64,000 nucleotides of DNA, taken from NCBI RefSeq assembly GCF_003289965.1, contig NZ_QMBQ01000001.1:248001-312000 (forward strand), written 5' to 3'. A model generated the notes under the pieces. The model saw only the letters and a program-made list of their open reading frames with translations. It was not told the origin of the DNA and searched no databases. The position numbers and the translations under genes are program-made. Positions 1 to 7,541 of this stretch are shown here, one piece after another (position 1 is the first letter of the stretch; every line of letters starts with the position of its first letter). The stretch comes from Mesorhizobium atlanticum (GTDB lineage Bacteria; Pseudomonadota; Alphaproteobacteria; Rhizobiales; Rhizobiaceae).

Positions 1-147
1 TCGGGGACAAATCGATGCGCATGCCATTGCTCCCACTGCTACCGGCTTATTGTGGAGCGCGAGCGCAAAGGAAGTCCTAACATATTAGCTCCAATGCAAG
101 TGTGGTTAACAGGCCGCCGGAACCACCCGTGGTGGCAGGCAAGCAGA

Positions 148-173
148 AAGCCTGCCGCCAAGACGGCAGGCTT
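148..173. terminator. perfect hairpin, possible terminator
   Basis: A perfect 10-base inverted repeat (AAGCCTGCCG / CGGCAGGCTT) with a 6-base loop lies about 110 bases beyond the stop of the leftward glycine-rich gene. It may end that transcript or one entering from the left edge. There is no clear T-tract, so termination is inferred from the stem alone. I see no convincing gene elsewhere in bases 1-286. Confidence 0.4.
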
Positions 174-286
174 CCCGACTGACCGGAAGTTCTCGTCAAC
201 GCACCGCCAGCCGTGGCGGGCGATGCGGTAGGAGATGCCGCGGAGCCTCACGGCCGGTCCGGCGTTGCGGCTACCTCTCGAACGCG

Positions 287-859
287 TCAACGGCGCGCGA
301 TCATCAGGCAGAGCGCCCTGAGATCGCTGTCATAGGTGCCTTGGCTGGAAAGCACGTCGGCGCAGCGCTTCTTCATCCGCGCAAGTTGGGTGCCCGACAT
401 CTGCGCAACAGCGGCTGAAGGCTTGGGTCCGACCGAAGGCTCGGGGGTGCCCGGAACTGCCGAAGTGCCTGGTATGCCGACACCGACACCGGCGGAGGCT
501 CCAAGCGTCCCGATGCCGACATTGGCGCCGCTGGTGCCAATCGAGGCGGTGGCTCCGGTGTCGGTCCCGCCCAGGGACACCGCTGCATCGGCCGCCTGGT
601 CGCCGCCTACCGAAACGGCAGCGTTAGCGCCATTAGTACCGCCGATGGAAGCCGTAGCACTGGTGCTGCTTCCCCCAAACGAGGCATCCGCATTGGCACC
701 GCTCGCGCCGCCGGCGTTGGCGCTGGCCCCATTACCACCGACGGACACGCCGCCGAGACCGCCCAGTCCAAGACTTGCAGCATTCCCTGGAACCGCCAAA
801 ATGGCGACAATCGCGCCGCAAGTAAGGACTTTATGCAATTCCCGAATGATACTTGGCAT
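287..859 (-). CDS. secreted glycine/alanine-rich repeat protein, unknown function
   Basis: 190 residues. The ATG at 859 is chosen over upstream frames because AGGAGAG stands just before it and a signal peptide follows (hydrophobic core about residues 11-22, likely cut after NAA near residue 28). Residues 56-120 are imperfect 11-12 residue repeats of the form S-x-G-G-x4-A-x-A, which could build a small beta-solenoid. After a Pro-rich linker (132-148) comes a basic C-terminal tail with two cysteines (166 and 184) that may form a disulfide. I recognise no named family. It is probably exported to the periplasm or surface. It has no operon partner and points toward the hairpin at 148-173. Confidence 0.7.
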   Translation of the reverse strand: MPSIIRELHKVLTCGAIVAILAVPGNAASLGLGGLGGVSVGGNGASANAGGASGANADASFGGSSTSATASIGGTNGANAAVSVGGDQAADAAVSLGGTDTGATASIGTSGANVGIGTLGASAGVGVGIPGTSAVPGTPEPSVGPKPSAAVAQMSGTQLARMKKRCADVLSSQGTYDSDLRALCLMIARR

Positions 860-1139
860 GATACTCTCCTCATTAGACAGAATATGCTGCACTGCATCAC
901 ACATGCACCGCGTTCTTTGGTAACGCCGCGCGCATACCTATCTACGTCGACAGCCATGCCTCAGTTTCAAAACCGAATTTGCGGTAATCTTTTTTAGTTT
1001 CTTGTTTTCATACCGAATTGCTAAATAACTTTTCGACTTTTTGTCGATATTTAAGCAAGCAAATCAGTCAACAAGCACTCCACAAGCACCATTCGCAACG
1101 AACCCGCGGCAGAAATGTGTGGGTTCCCAAAGCCATGCT

Positions 1140-1649
1140 TCAGGCGTAGGCGCGGCCCTCCTCGGAGCGCTGGAACAACATCAGGTCGAGCGGCACCGAA
1201 GGCCGGCCGAGCACCGTCAGCACCATATGCGCCTGGCCGCGATGATGGGTCTGGTGGTTGAAGAAATGGCTGAGCGCCGGTGGAAGCCGCTGCGAGACGG
1301 TGCGCATGTCGACGGTCATGTAGGAGAAGCGGCCGGCAATCGCCTTGTCGCCCATGCCGCTCACCCAGTCGACGATCCTCCTGTCCTCGGCCTCGCGCGC
1401 CAGCTTCAGGGCGGGCAAGGCTCGGTACAGGATGGCGGCGGTGTTGGACGGCGCATCGCCCTCGCCGGTGAAGCGCTTCATCCAGACGCGGTCGACGGCA
1501 AGCAGATGGTTGAGCGTGCCAAGCATCGAGCCGAAGAAGGCCCCGACGTCGCGACCGAGTTCCTCCTCGTCAAGATCGGCAGCGGCATCGTAGAGGCGGC
1601 CGTTGGCCCATTGATTGTAGGCCGCAAACATCATGAAATGCTGCTTCAT
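1140..1649 (-). CDS. DinB-family putative metal-dependent hydrolase/thiol transferase
   Basis: 169 residues with the DinB four-helix-bundle pattern. A first ligand His sits at about 48 in LNHLLAVDRVW, and a second pair at about 132 and 136 in FNHQTHHRGQ. This triad binds a divalent metal in the family. Members include thiol-dependent transferases and proteins of unknown substrate, so no reaction can be assigned. The start at 1649 gives the usual N-terminus (MKQHF...YNQWAN); longer in-frame starts would overlap the divergent GST gene. The 62-base gap to that gene implies a shared divergent promoter region. Bases 860-1139 downstream are AT-rich with no gene. Confidence 0.8.
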   Translation of the reverse strand: MKQHFMMFAAYNQWANGRLYDAAADLDEEELGRDVGAFFGSMLGTLNHLLAVDRVWMKRFTGEGDAPSNTAAILYRALPALKLAREAEDRRIVDWVSGMGDKAIAGRFSYMTVDMRTVSQRLPPALSHFFNHQTHHRGQAHMVLTVLGRPSVPLDLMLFQRSEEGRAYA

Positions 1650-1711
1650 TCTTCCCACCCGGCTCATCACGAAATCCGGGCTCTTCGTAACCTGCAGCAA
1701 CGGACCCGCCA

Positions 1712-2404
1712 ATGACCATTCTGCTTTACGACCTCGTCGGCCATGATGTCGGCCGCCCATTCAGCCCGCATTGCTGGAAGATCAAGATGGCATTGGCGCA
1801 CAAAGGGCTCACCGCGACCAAGGTGCCGACGCGCTTCCTCGAAGTGCCCAAGGTGGAAGGCGGCGTGTCGAAGACGGTGCCGGTGATCCGCGACGGCGAG
1901 CGGGTGGTTGCCGATTCCTTCGCCATAGCGCTCTATCTCGACGAAGCCTATCCGGATCGGCCGACGCTGTTCGCCGGCGAAGGCGGCAAGGCGATGGCGC
2001 GGTTCATCGAGCGCTGGTCGCAGCTCACCATACATCCTTACATCGCAACGGTGGCCCTTGCCGACCTGCATGGGATGCAGGATGAGACGAACGGCCGCTA
2101 CTTCCGCGAGGATCGTGAACGGCGCTATGGCAAGCGGCTGGAAGAGGTGGTTGCCGGACGCGACGCAGGGCTCGCCGGCTTCCGCGCCTCGCTGCAGCCG
2201 CTGCGCTCGATGCTCACCTACCAGCCCTTCATCGGCGGCGAGGCGCCGCTGTTTGCCGACTACATCGTGTTCGGGGCGCTGCAATGGGGGCGCATCGCCT
2301 CGCCTTTCCAGTTGCTCGACGATGGCGACAGCATCGTAAGCTGGTTCGAGCGCTGCCTGGACCTGCATGGCGGGATCGGCCGGCAGGTCGCAGCCGCGGC
2401 GTGA
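1712..2404 (+). CDS. glutathione S-transferase family protein
   Basis: 230 residues. An N-terminal thioredoxin-fold domain (about 1-85) has the glutathione-site pattern: FSPHCWKIKMALAHKG near the start, then KTVPVI with the cis-proline, then ADSFAIALYLDE, where the Asp-Ser pair contacts the gamma-glutamyl group. A helical C-terminal domain follows (about 95-225). The family conjugates or transfers glutathione in the cytoplasm. The LigF-like style of the N-terminus is suggestive but does not fix a substrate. The gene is divergent from the DinB gene and is followed 22 bases later by a DUF1905 gene, so the two may be co-transcribed. The ribosome site is weak. Confidence 0.85.
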   Translation: MTILLYDLVGHDVGRPFSPHCWKIKMALAHKGLTATKVPTRFLEVPKVEGGVSKTVPVIRDGERVVADSFAIALYLDEAYPDRPTLFAGEGGKAMARFIERWSQLTIHPYIATVALADLHGMQDETNGRYFREDRERRYGKRLEEVVAGRDAGLAGFRASLQPLRSMLTYQPFIGGEAPLFADYIVFGALQWGRIASPFQLLDDGDSIVSWFERCLDLHGGIGRQVAAAA

Positions 2405-2426
2405 ACGCGGCGAGCACCGGACTGCC

Positions 2427-2723
2427 ATGTTGCGCTATGAGATGCGGGCCGGAATCTGGGTCTACCCCGGCAAGGGCGGTTGGCATTTCGTGACGCTGCC
2501 GACGGACGCCGCGGCTCGGATCAAGGCGGCGATGGCGGGACTGGCGCGCCCTTGGGGCTCGCTCGGCGTCACGGCCAGCATCGGCAAGACCAGATGGCAG
2601 ACATCGCTCTTCCCCGACAAGACGACCGGCAGCCTGCTGTTGCCGGTCAAGGCGTCGGTGCGCCAGCGCGAACACCTCAAGGCCGGCGATGAGCCGACAC
2701 TGACCATCGAGATCGAGCTCTAG
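2427..2723 (+). CDS. DUF1905 domain protein
   Basis: 98 residues, essentially one DUF1905 domain. Visible signatures are GGWHFVTLP near residue 17, WGSLGVTASIG in the middle, and a basic LLPVKASVRQ stretch before TLTIEIEL at the end. The family is a small beta-barrel of unknown function, often found alone or joined to YdeI-type domains. The start at 2427 follows the GST gene by 22 bases, so they are probably one transcript. The gene ends 31 bases before the 63-base tandem repeat. Confidence 0.75.
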   Translation: MLRYEMRAGIWVYPGKGGWHFVTLPTDAAARIKAAMAGLARPWGSLGVTASIGKTRWQTSLFPDKTTGSLLLPVKASVRQREHLKAGDEPTLTIEIEL

Positions 2724-2754
2724 AGCAGATCACCGTCTGATAGAATCGCTCAAC

Positions 2755-2886
2755 TGCTCTAACTCTTTGTTTTTACGCAATTCCGGACGGAAAACCGCTA
2801 CGCACTTTTCCTGGAATTGCTCTAACTCTTTGTTTTTACGCAATTTCGGACGGAAAACCGCTACGCACTTTTCCTGGAATTGCTCT
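2755..2886. repeat. 63-bp palindromic repeat in two tandem copies
   Basis: Two copies of a 63-base unit (2755-2817 and 2818-2880) differ at one base, followed by the first six bases of a third. Each unit holds an imperfect palindrome: outer arms GCAATTCC / GGAATTGC, inner arms GGAAAA / TTTTCC, and a CCGCTACGCAC loop. The block lies between the ends of two convergent genes. It belongs structurally to the same repeat family as 6007-6055, 21270-21318 and 54136-54184. Confidence 0.9.
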
Positions 2887-2891
2887 AGCGT

Positions 2892-3125
2892 CTACTTCGA
2901 CGCGCCCTTGTCACGCGCCTCCCCATTCGGCGCATCGCGGTTGGCCAGCCTGACGCAGATCGGATCGCCCTCCGCCATGCGCGCGCATTGCCACTCCGGG
3001 CCGAAGCCGAAATTCCGCCCGGCGCGTTGCGGAAAGAAAAGCAGGGCAAGGGCGACAGCGGTGCAAAACACGGCCACGAAAAGAAGGCCGGCCATGTCGC
3101 CGCGCGTGAGATGGCGCCGGTTCAT
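2892..3125 (-). CDS. small single-pass membrane protein, unknown
   Basis: 77 residues from the ATG at 3125, preceded by GAGG. A short basic N-terminus ([10 protein letters not shown]) is followed by one hydrophobic helix (about 11-31, [20 protein letters not shown]). The soluble tail has two cysteines (near 47 and 57) and likely lies outside the cytoplasmic membrane. No family is recognised. It is convergent with the DUF1905 gene and divergent from ndk. Confidence 0.55.
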   Translation of the reverse strand: MNRRHLTRGDMAGLLFVAVFCTAVALALLFFPQRAGRNFGFGPEWQCARMAEGDPICVRLANRDAPNGEARDKGASK

Positions 3126-3302
3126 CGCCTCAGGCTCCGCTGCCGCAACGCGCCTGGGTTCGACGCGAGGCACGTTCGCAGCCGTCTAATTATCCCGCAA
3201 AGAGCCCGCCTTGACCAGGAGCCGCTCCCCTTGGCAAGCCGCCGGGCGACTTGTATAGAGCCCGCCACTCCAATTTCCATTCCCAAGAACAAGGACGACC
3301 CT

Positions 3303-3725
3303 ATGGCGATCGAACGCACCTTCTCCATGATCAAGCCGGACGCGACCAGGCGCAACCTGACGGGCGCCATCACCAAGATGCTGGAGGACGCCGGCCTGCG
3401 CGTCGTCGCATCGCGCCGCGTGTGGATGAGCCGCCGCGAAGCGGAAGGTTTCTACGCCGTCCACAAGGACCGCCCGTTCTTCGGCGAGCTGGTGGAATTC
3501 ATGTCGTCGGCTCCGACCATCGTGCAGGTCCTGGAAGGCGAGAATGCCATCGCCAAGAACCGCGAAGTGATGGGCGCAACCAACCCGGCCAATGCCGCCG
3601 AGGGCACTATCCGCAAGGTGCATGCGCTGTCGATCGGCGAGAATTCGGTGCATGGCTCGGACGCGCCGGAGACCGCCGCGCAGGAGATCAAGTACTGGTT
3701 CTCGGACACCGAGATCGTCGGCTGA
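3303..3725 (+). CDS. ndk: nucleoside diphosphate kinase
   Basis: 140 residues, the standard bacterial length. It transfers the gamma-phosphate of ATP to other nucleoside diphosphates through a phospho-histidine intermediate in the cytoplasm. The catalytic His is residue 117 in NSVHGSD, and the nucleotide-binding pattern FSMIKPDA lies at 8-15. The start is the ATG at 3303 with AAGGA ten bases upstream; longer in-frame starts would add non-family sequence. It is a single-gene unit with a strong terminator. Confidence 0.97.
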   Translation: MAIERTFSMIKPDATRRNLTGAITKMLEDAGLRVVASRRVWMSRREAEGFYAVHKDRPFFGELVEFMSSAPTIVQVLEGENAIAKNREVMGATNPANAAEGTIRKVHALSIGENSVHGSDAPETAAQEIKYWFSDTEIVG

Positions 3726-3748
3726 GCCGTAGCTTTGAATTGCACGAG

Positions 3749-3779
3749 ACGGCCCGCCCAAGCGGGCCGTTTCATTTTG
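3749..3779 (+). terminator. intrinsic terminator of ndk
   Basis: A 9-base perfect stem (ACGGCCCGC / GCGGGCCGT) with loop CCAA is followed by TTTCATTTT, 24 bases after the ndk stop. Confidence 0.85.
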
Positions 3780-3898
3780 AGGGGTGGTCGCGCCTGTCGC
3801 GCGCCCTAGATCTCACCGACATCGGCGACAAAGCACCTGGGGCGTTGCCGGCTGCGCGAGCGACCACCGTGCTTCTGCCCAAACCGAGGGAGGGAAGC

Positions 3899-4105
3899 AT
3901 GATCAAGCCTCATGTTTCTAAAAGTGGCGCTGCCTATCCGGACGATCTCGTCCTGCTGAAGCGCATCTATGACCAGGTCTGCGAGGAGCGCGGCATCGTC
4001 GTCGGCAGTTCCGAAGCAACGGACCTTGCGATAGAGGCCATGAAGCTCTTTTCCGCCGGTGTCTTCGACGAAGGGACGATCGGAAGACGTCTGCGCAGCG
4101 GCTGA
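3899..4105 (+). CDS. small conserved-looking cytoplasmic protein, unknown
   Basis: 68 residues from the ATG at 3899, preceded by a good ribosome site (GAGGGAGGGA). There is no membrane segment or signal. The sequence is mixed alpha-helical (DDLVLLKRIYDQVCEERG, then AIEAMKLFSAGVF) and reads as a genuine compact protein. I recall similar short rhizobial proteins but no function. It stands alone between the ndk terminator and the convergent fluoride operon, whose last gene ends 16 bases away. Confidence 0.65.
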   Translation: MIKPHVSKSGAAYPDDLVLLKRIYDQVCEERGIVVGSSEATDLAIEAMKLFSAGVFDEGTIGRRLRSG

Positions 4106-4121
4106 TGCGAGGATCGGTGGC

Positions 4122-4466
4122 TCAGTCCCCATCGCCATAGCGGATGACCTCGACCTTCTCCCTCGTGATCAGGCAGCTTTTCGCCTTCGTCAGCGCCTTG
4201 ATCTCAGGGATCAGCGCATCGATCTTCTCCGGCGCGTCGACGATCTCGACGACGATGGGCAGATCCTGCGACAAGCGCAGGATCTTGGCGGTGTGGAGCA
4301 CGCTTGACCGGCCGAAGCCCAGCGGCCCCCGCAGCACCGTAGCGCCGGCCATGCCGGTTTCGCGCGCCTTGATGACGATCGCCTCGTGCAGCGGCTTGCC
4401 GTCGGCCGTCCTGTCGTCCTCGCTGAAGAAGATTCTGAGCAGCGCGCATTGCGCGGGAAGTTCCAT
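4122..4466 (-). CDS. DUF190 protein, fluoride-operon partner
   Basis: 114 residues. It has the DUF190 pattern: LRIFFSEDDR near the N-terminus, then PLHEAIVIKARETGMAGATV and RGPLGFG. The fold resembles PII-type signalling proteins. DUF190 genes are repeatedly found beside crcB, but their role in fluoride resistance is not settled. A strong ribosome site (AAGGAGGAGAAC) precedes the ATG at 4466. It is the third and last gene of the operon crcB-crcB-DUF190, 13 bases after the second crcB, and so should be controlled by the riboswitch at 5424-5475. Confidence 0.85.
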   Translation of the reverse strand: MELPAQCALLRIFFSEDDRTADGKPLHEAIVIKARETGMAGATVLRGPLGFGRSSVLHTAKILRLSQDLPIVVEIVDAPEKIDALIPEIKALTKAKSCLITREKVEVIRYGDGD

Positions 4467-4479
4467 GTTCTCCTCCTTG

Positions 4480-4902
4480 TTACCTGTCGGCCGGCAAGCG
4501 GTTGAGCCTGGATGCCATCAGATAGCCCAGCCACGCGGCGGCGAGCGACAGCCCGACCACACTGATGAGATAGGTCGCGGCCAGCGGCAAGTCGCCCTCG
4601 AACAGCAGGATGAAGGTGTCGAGGCTCATCGCCGAAAACGTGGTGAGGCCGCCGCAGAAGCCGGCCATGACGAAATTGCGGCTGGCCGCGCCGACCATCA
4701 TGCGCCCATCCGGCCCGGTCAGCGTGGCAAAGGCCATGATGATCCAGGAGCCGACGACGTTGACGAAAGCGGTCGACCATAGAGCGTTCAGGCCGAGCAG
4801 CGAGACGATGACATAGCCCGACAGGAAGCGTGTCAGAGAGCCGATCGCCGCGCCGCAGCCGACCGCCAGATAAAGCCGCATTGCCGCCTGTCTGTCCATC
4901 AT
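4480..4902 (-). CDS. crcB: fluoride channel CrcB (Fluc), subunit 1
   Basis: 140 residues with four hydrophobic helices, the normal Fluc size. Fluc proteins form dual-topology dimers that let fluoride leave the cytoplasm. Family marks are [12 protein letters not shown] in helix 1, FVNVVGSWI in helix 2, and [16 protein letters not shown] in helix 3, which contains the Phe/Thr residues lining the pore. It starts 3 bases after the stop of the neighbouring crcB, so the two are translated together. Two dissimilar adjacent copies suggest a heterodimeric channel. Confidence 0.93.
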   Translation of the reverse strand: MMDRQAAMRLYLAVGCGAAIGSLTRFLSGYVIVSLLGLNALWSTAFVNVVGSWIIMAFATLTGPDGRMMVGAASRNFVMAGFCGGLTTFSAMSLDTFILLFEGDLPLAATYLISVVGLSLAAAWLGYLMASRLNRLPADR

Positions 4903-4905
4903 CGC

Positions 4906-5328
4906 TCAGCCCGCCGGCCCTGTTGCGGGACCAGCCACCCAGACAACGGCCCAGAAGCCGAGGGCGACGAACAGCACGCACAGAACCGATGAGGCGACGA
5001 CGTTGAAGGCCGCGAGCCGCCCCTCCCCGTCGAGCGCGAGATTGAGCGTCTGCAGGCAGAAGGACGACACCGTGGTATAGCCGCCGAACAGGCCGACGAC
5101 GATGAGATCGCGCACGAGATCGCTGGCAAAGATGCCGCCCACCGCTCGCGCGGCACCCGCGAGGGCGCCGATGGCAAGAGCGCCGGAGACATTGACCGCC
5201 AGCGTGCCCCAGGGAAAGGTCTCGCCGACTCCGCGGCCAACCACGCCGGAGAGGAAGAAGCGCGAGATGCCGCCGAGGAAACCGCCGATCAGGACCAGGG
5301 CGCAGGCCACAAGGGTCATCGCTTTCAT
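4906..5328 (-). CDS. crcB: fluoride channel CrcB (Fluc), subunit 2
   Basis: 140 residues with four membrane segments. It shows IGGFLGGISRF in helix 1, LAVNVSGALAIG in helix 2 and GLFGGYTTVSSFCLQT in helix 3, the standard Fluc signatures but clearly diverged from the other copy. The ATG at 5328 is preferred over the longer frame starting at 5361, because GGAAAGG precedes it and the protein then begins at the first membrane segment. It is the first gene of the operon, directly behind the fluoride riboswitch and terminator. Confidence 0.93.
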   Translation of the reverse strand: MKAMTLVACALVLIGGFLGGISRFFLSGVVGRGVGETFPWGTLAVNVSGALAIGALAGAARAVGGIFASDLVRDLIVVGLFGGYTTVSSFCLQTLNLALDGEGRLAAFNVVASSVLCVLFVALGFWAVVWVAGPATGPAG

Positions 5329-5390
5329 GCCTTTCCAAACGCGATTCCGCACCGGAATCACCTCACGAAATCAGGCATGATGCGAGCGGG

Positions 5391-5429
5391 AAAAACAAAT
5401 CCTGCCGCGCAAGAGCACGCCTGGCAGGA
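5391..5429 (-). terminator. riboswitch-linked intrinsic terminator
   Basis: On the minus strand the last bases of the aptamer (CCTGCC) can pair with GGCAGG 16 bases later, and ATTTGTTTTT follows at once. This is the usual expression platform: without fluoride the terminator forms; with fluoride the folded aptamer holds the CCTGCC side and transcription continues into crcB. Confidence 0.8.
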
Positions 5430-5475
5430 GTCATCAGCCCATAAGAGCGGTTTCGGGGGAACCCCATCCCCATTT
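5424..5475 (-). promoter_or_regulatory. fluoride riboswitch (crcB motif)
   Basis: The minus strand reads GGGGATGGGGTTCCCCC, then GAAACCGC, a short hairpin around CTTATG, then GGCTGATGACTCCT. GG-GATGG at the 5' side, AAACCGC, and GCTGATGACTCCT at the 3' side are the conserved elements of the crcB-motif RNA, which binds fluoride with three magnesium ions. It ends about 95 bases before the first crcB start, and its 3' end is one arm of the terminator at 5391-5429. It should switch on all three operon genes when fluoride enters the cell. Confidence 0.93.
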
Positions 5476-5507
5476 TCGAGGCAAACTAGGCGGTCACCGA
5501 GGCGCGG

Positions 5508-5921
5508 TCAACCAGCCCGTTTCAAGACGATGCCTTGATGACCGCCGACCAGCGGATCGACCCGGTGACTTGTGTCGGTGATGAACATCAGCCGCTCGCC
5601 GACCGTGATGCGCGCCCGCAGCGCGTAGGTCCGGCCCTTCTGGATCGCCTTGGGATCGAAACCGATGTCGAATCTGATCGGCACCTGGCCGGTGGGCGCT
5701 ATCCTGCGCTTGGCGATCACGGTTGCCGGCGCATCGGCCAGGGAGACATCGGCAAGCTCGACCACCAGCACGGCGTCAAGCGGCAGGGCGATACGCTCGC
5801 GATAGGTCACCTCGCCGGCGATGGTCTTCTCGCCGGCCTTCGTCACTTCCGGCACGGCAAGCACGCCGACGACCAGCGGCACCAGCCCGAAGATGAAGAA
5901 TTCCGCGACGCGGTCCAGCAT
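5508..5921 (-). CDS. YbaY/YscW-domain protein
   Basis: 137 residues. An N-terminal hydrophobic segment (about 5-23) is followed by a beta-rich domain with the YbaY-like run GEVTYRERIALPLDAVL and VELADVSLADAP, ending in the usual SHRVDPL...GGHQGIVL. YbaY is an outer-membrane lipoprotein in enterobacteria, and the fold is shared with YscW secretion pilotins. Here the N-terminus has no lipobox cysteine, so the protein is probably held by the helix or simply exported. The start at 5921 follows the ORF quality; no strong ribosome site is visible. The function is unknown in rhizobia. Confidence 0.7.
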   Translation of the reverse strand: MLDRVAEFFIFGLVPLVVGVLAVPEVTKAGEKTIAGEVTYRERIALPLDAVLVVELADVSLADAPATVIAKRRIAPTGQVPIRFDIGFDPKAIQKGRTYALRARITVGERLMFITDTSHRVDPLVGGHQGIVLKRAG

Positions 5922-6006
5922 GAGATTGCACGCCCAAGCAAATCGAACCGATCGGCAAGCTTGGCAAGGATTGCGGTCGTTCGATGGCCGAACGGGAGTT
6001 TTTCTG

Positions 6007-6055
6007 ATGCATGTCGTTGCCCCAGAACCGCTGCACACTTCTGGGCGACATGCAT
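6007..6055. repeat. palindromic repeat, copy with ATGCATGTCG arms
   Basis: Outer arms ATGCATGTCG / CGACATGCAT pair perfectly over 10 bases. A TTGC bulge follows on one side, then inner arms CCCAGA / TCTGGG and a loop of the CCGC-CACAC type. The last base overlaps the moaE stop codon. The layout is the same as in the other copies in this window, with different arm sequences. Confidence 0.85.
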
Positions 6056-6534
6056 TATTCACCCGGTTTCTTCCAGCGGTCCGCCGCGTGGTCGTCGGCT
6101 TCCTTGGCCTCGACCCAGCCGCCCTCGGAGCCGTCGGCAAGATGTTCCTTCTTCCAGAAGGGCGCGCGCGACTTCAGATAGTCCATCAGGAAATTCGCCA
6201 CCTCGAAGGCCGCCTGCCGGTGCGACGAGGCCGCGACCACCAGCACGATGTTCTCGCCCGGCCTTATCTTGCCGTGGCGATGGATGACAGTGAGCCCCTG
6301 CAGCGGCCAGCGCTCGACGGCCTGAGCCGCGATGCGGCCGATCTCGGCCTCCGCCATGCCGGGATAGTGCTCGAGCTCGAGCGCCGACAGCGTGCCCTGT
6401 TCGTCGCGGCAAAGGCCGGAGAAGGTGACCACGGCGCCGATATCGGCCCGGCCCTTGGTCAGGCCGGCGATCTCGGCGGCGACGTCGAAATCCTCGCGCT
6501 GAATGCGGATGGCGGGCACGACGGCGCCGGCCAT
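6055..6534 (-). CDS. moaE: molybdopterin synthase catalytic subunit MoaE
   Basis: 159 residues. MoaE takes sulfur from thiocarboxylated MoaD to make the dithiolene of molybdopterin. Family marks include GAVVTFSGLCRD, LELEHYPGMAE, VIHRHGKI, the long helix SSHRQAAFEVANFLMDYLK, and APFWKKE with the catalytic lysines. It starts one base after the moaD stop, so subunit production is coupled. The stop lies inside a palindromic repeat copy. Confidence 0.96.
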   Translation of the reverse strand: MAGAVVPAIRIQREDFDVAAEIAGLTKGRADIGAVVTFSGLCRDEQGTLSALELEHYPGMAEAEIGRIAAQAVERWPLQGLTVIHRHGKIRPGENIVLVVAASSHRQAAFEVANFLMDYLKSRAPFWKKEHLADGSEGGWVEAKEADDHAADRWKKPGE

Positions 6535-6535
6535 G

Positions 6536-6793
6536 TCAGCCTCCGGTCATCGGCGGAAACAGCGCGATCTCGCGCGCACCGGCGATCTTCTCGCGGTGGC
6601 CGACATGTTCCTGGTTGATGGCGACGCGGATGACATCGGGGTATTGCAGCGCGTTCTCATATTCCTCGCCGCGCGACTTCAGCCAGCGCAGCAGGTCGGC
6701 GACCGTCTCGATACCGGAAGGCAATTCAACGTCCTCTTCCGGCTTGCCGATCCGCTCGCGCACCCAGGCGAAATAGATGAGTTTCGTCGACAT
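6536..6793 (-). CDS. moaD: molybdopterin synthase sulfur carrier MoaD
   Basis: 85 residues with a ubiquitin-like fold. It ends in the Gly-Gly (FPPMTGG) that is adenylated and thiocarboxylated before sulfur transfer to MoaE. The ATG at 6793 is chosen; it is 5 bases after the pgsA stop, and an upstream GTG at 6802 would overlap pgsA. The order pgsA-moaD-moaE suggests one transcript. Confidence 0.95.
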   Translation of the reverse strand: MSTKLIYFAWVRERIGKPEEDVELPSGIETVADLLRWLKSRGEEYENALQYPDVIRVAINQEHVGHREKIAGAREIALFPPMTGG

Positions 6794-6798
6794 TGTCT

Positions 6799-7395
6799 TC
6801 ACTCGTCCATGATGTGCTTGAGGCCGGCGCGAAAGTAGTCATAGCCGGTGTAGAGCGTGACGAGCGCCGCGATCCACAGCAGCACCAGGCCGATCTGGGT
6901 GGTCAGCGGAAAGATCTTGTCGCCGGCCGGTCCGACCAGCAGGAAGGCGATGGCGACCATCTGGATGGTCGTCTTCCACTTGGCGAGCTGCGTCACCGGC
7001 ACCGACACTTTCAAGGCCGCCAGATATTCGCGCAGGCCCGAAACCAGGATCTCGCGGCACAGGATGATGATCGCCGCCCAGAGCGACCAGCCGGCGATGC
7101 CGCCATGGCGGTCGGTGTCGGCGGCAAGCAGGAGCAGGCAGGTAGCGACGAGCAATTTGTCGGCGATCGGATCGAGCATCTTGCCGATGTTGGAAGTCTG
7201 CTGCCAGGCGCGCGCGAAATAACCGTCAAAATAATCGGTGATCGAGGCGAGCAGGAAAATGACCAGCGCCGACCAGCGGGCGAAGTCGGATGACTTCAGA
7301 TGCCCCTCCAGAAAAAAGCACAGCACGACCAACGGCACCGCAACGATGCGGGCGTAGGTAAGGATGTTCGGCAGGTTGAACGCGCGTTGTGCCAT
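6799..7395 (-). CDS. pgsA: CDP-diacylglycerol--glycerol-3-phosphate 3-phosphatidyltransferase
   Basis: 198 residues, an integral membrane enzyme with about five to six helices. It makes phosphatidylglycerophosphate, the first committed step to phosphatidylglycerol. The CDP-alcohol phosphotransferase motif is complete: DYFDGYFAR, eight residues, then G-x3-D-x3-D in GKMLDPIADK. FNLPNILTYARI at the N-terminus is typical of PgsA. It lies 146 bases after uvrC on the same strand and just ahead of moaD. Confidence 0.95.
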   Translation of the reverse strand: MAQRAFNLPNILTYARIVAVPLVVLCFFLEGHLKSSDFARWSALVIFLLASITDYFDGYFARAWQQTSNIGKMLDPIADKLLVATCLLLLAADTDRHGGIAGWSLWAAIIILCREILVSGLREYLAALKVSVPVTQLAKWKTTIQMVAIAFLLVGPAGDKIFPLTTQIGLVLLWIAALVTLYTGYDYFRAGLKHIMDE

Positions 7396-7541
7396 GTCGT
7401 CTCGGGAAATCTCCGCCGCCAGAGGTACTCAAATCAGAAGCCAATGTAGGGGGTCAACAGCCGAGATTCGATTGGACAGGGAAAAATGGCGTGAGGGCCG
7501 GCGTGAGGTGCCCCCTCGGGACGTCCCTGCCCGCGACGGCC

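Noticed and set aside
39..290. 83-codon leftward frame at the window start
   Set aside because: No ribosome site, Arg-rich, and it contains the perfect hairpin at 148-173.
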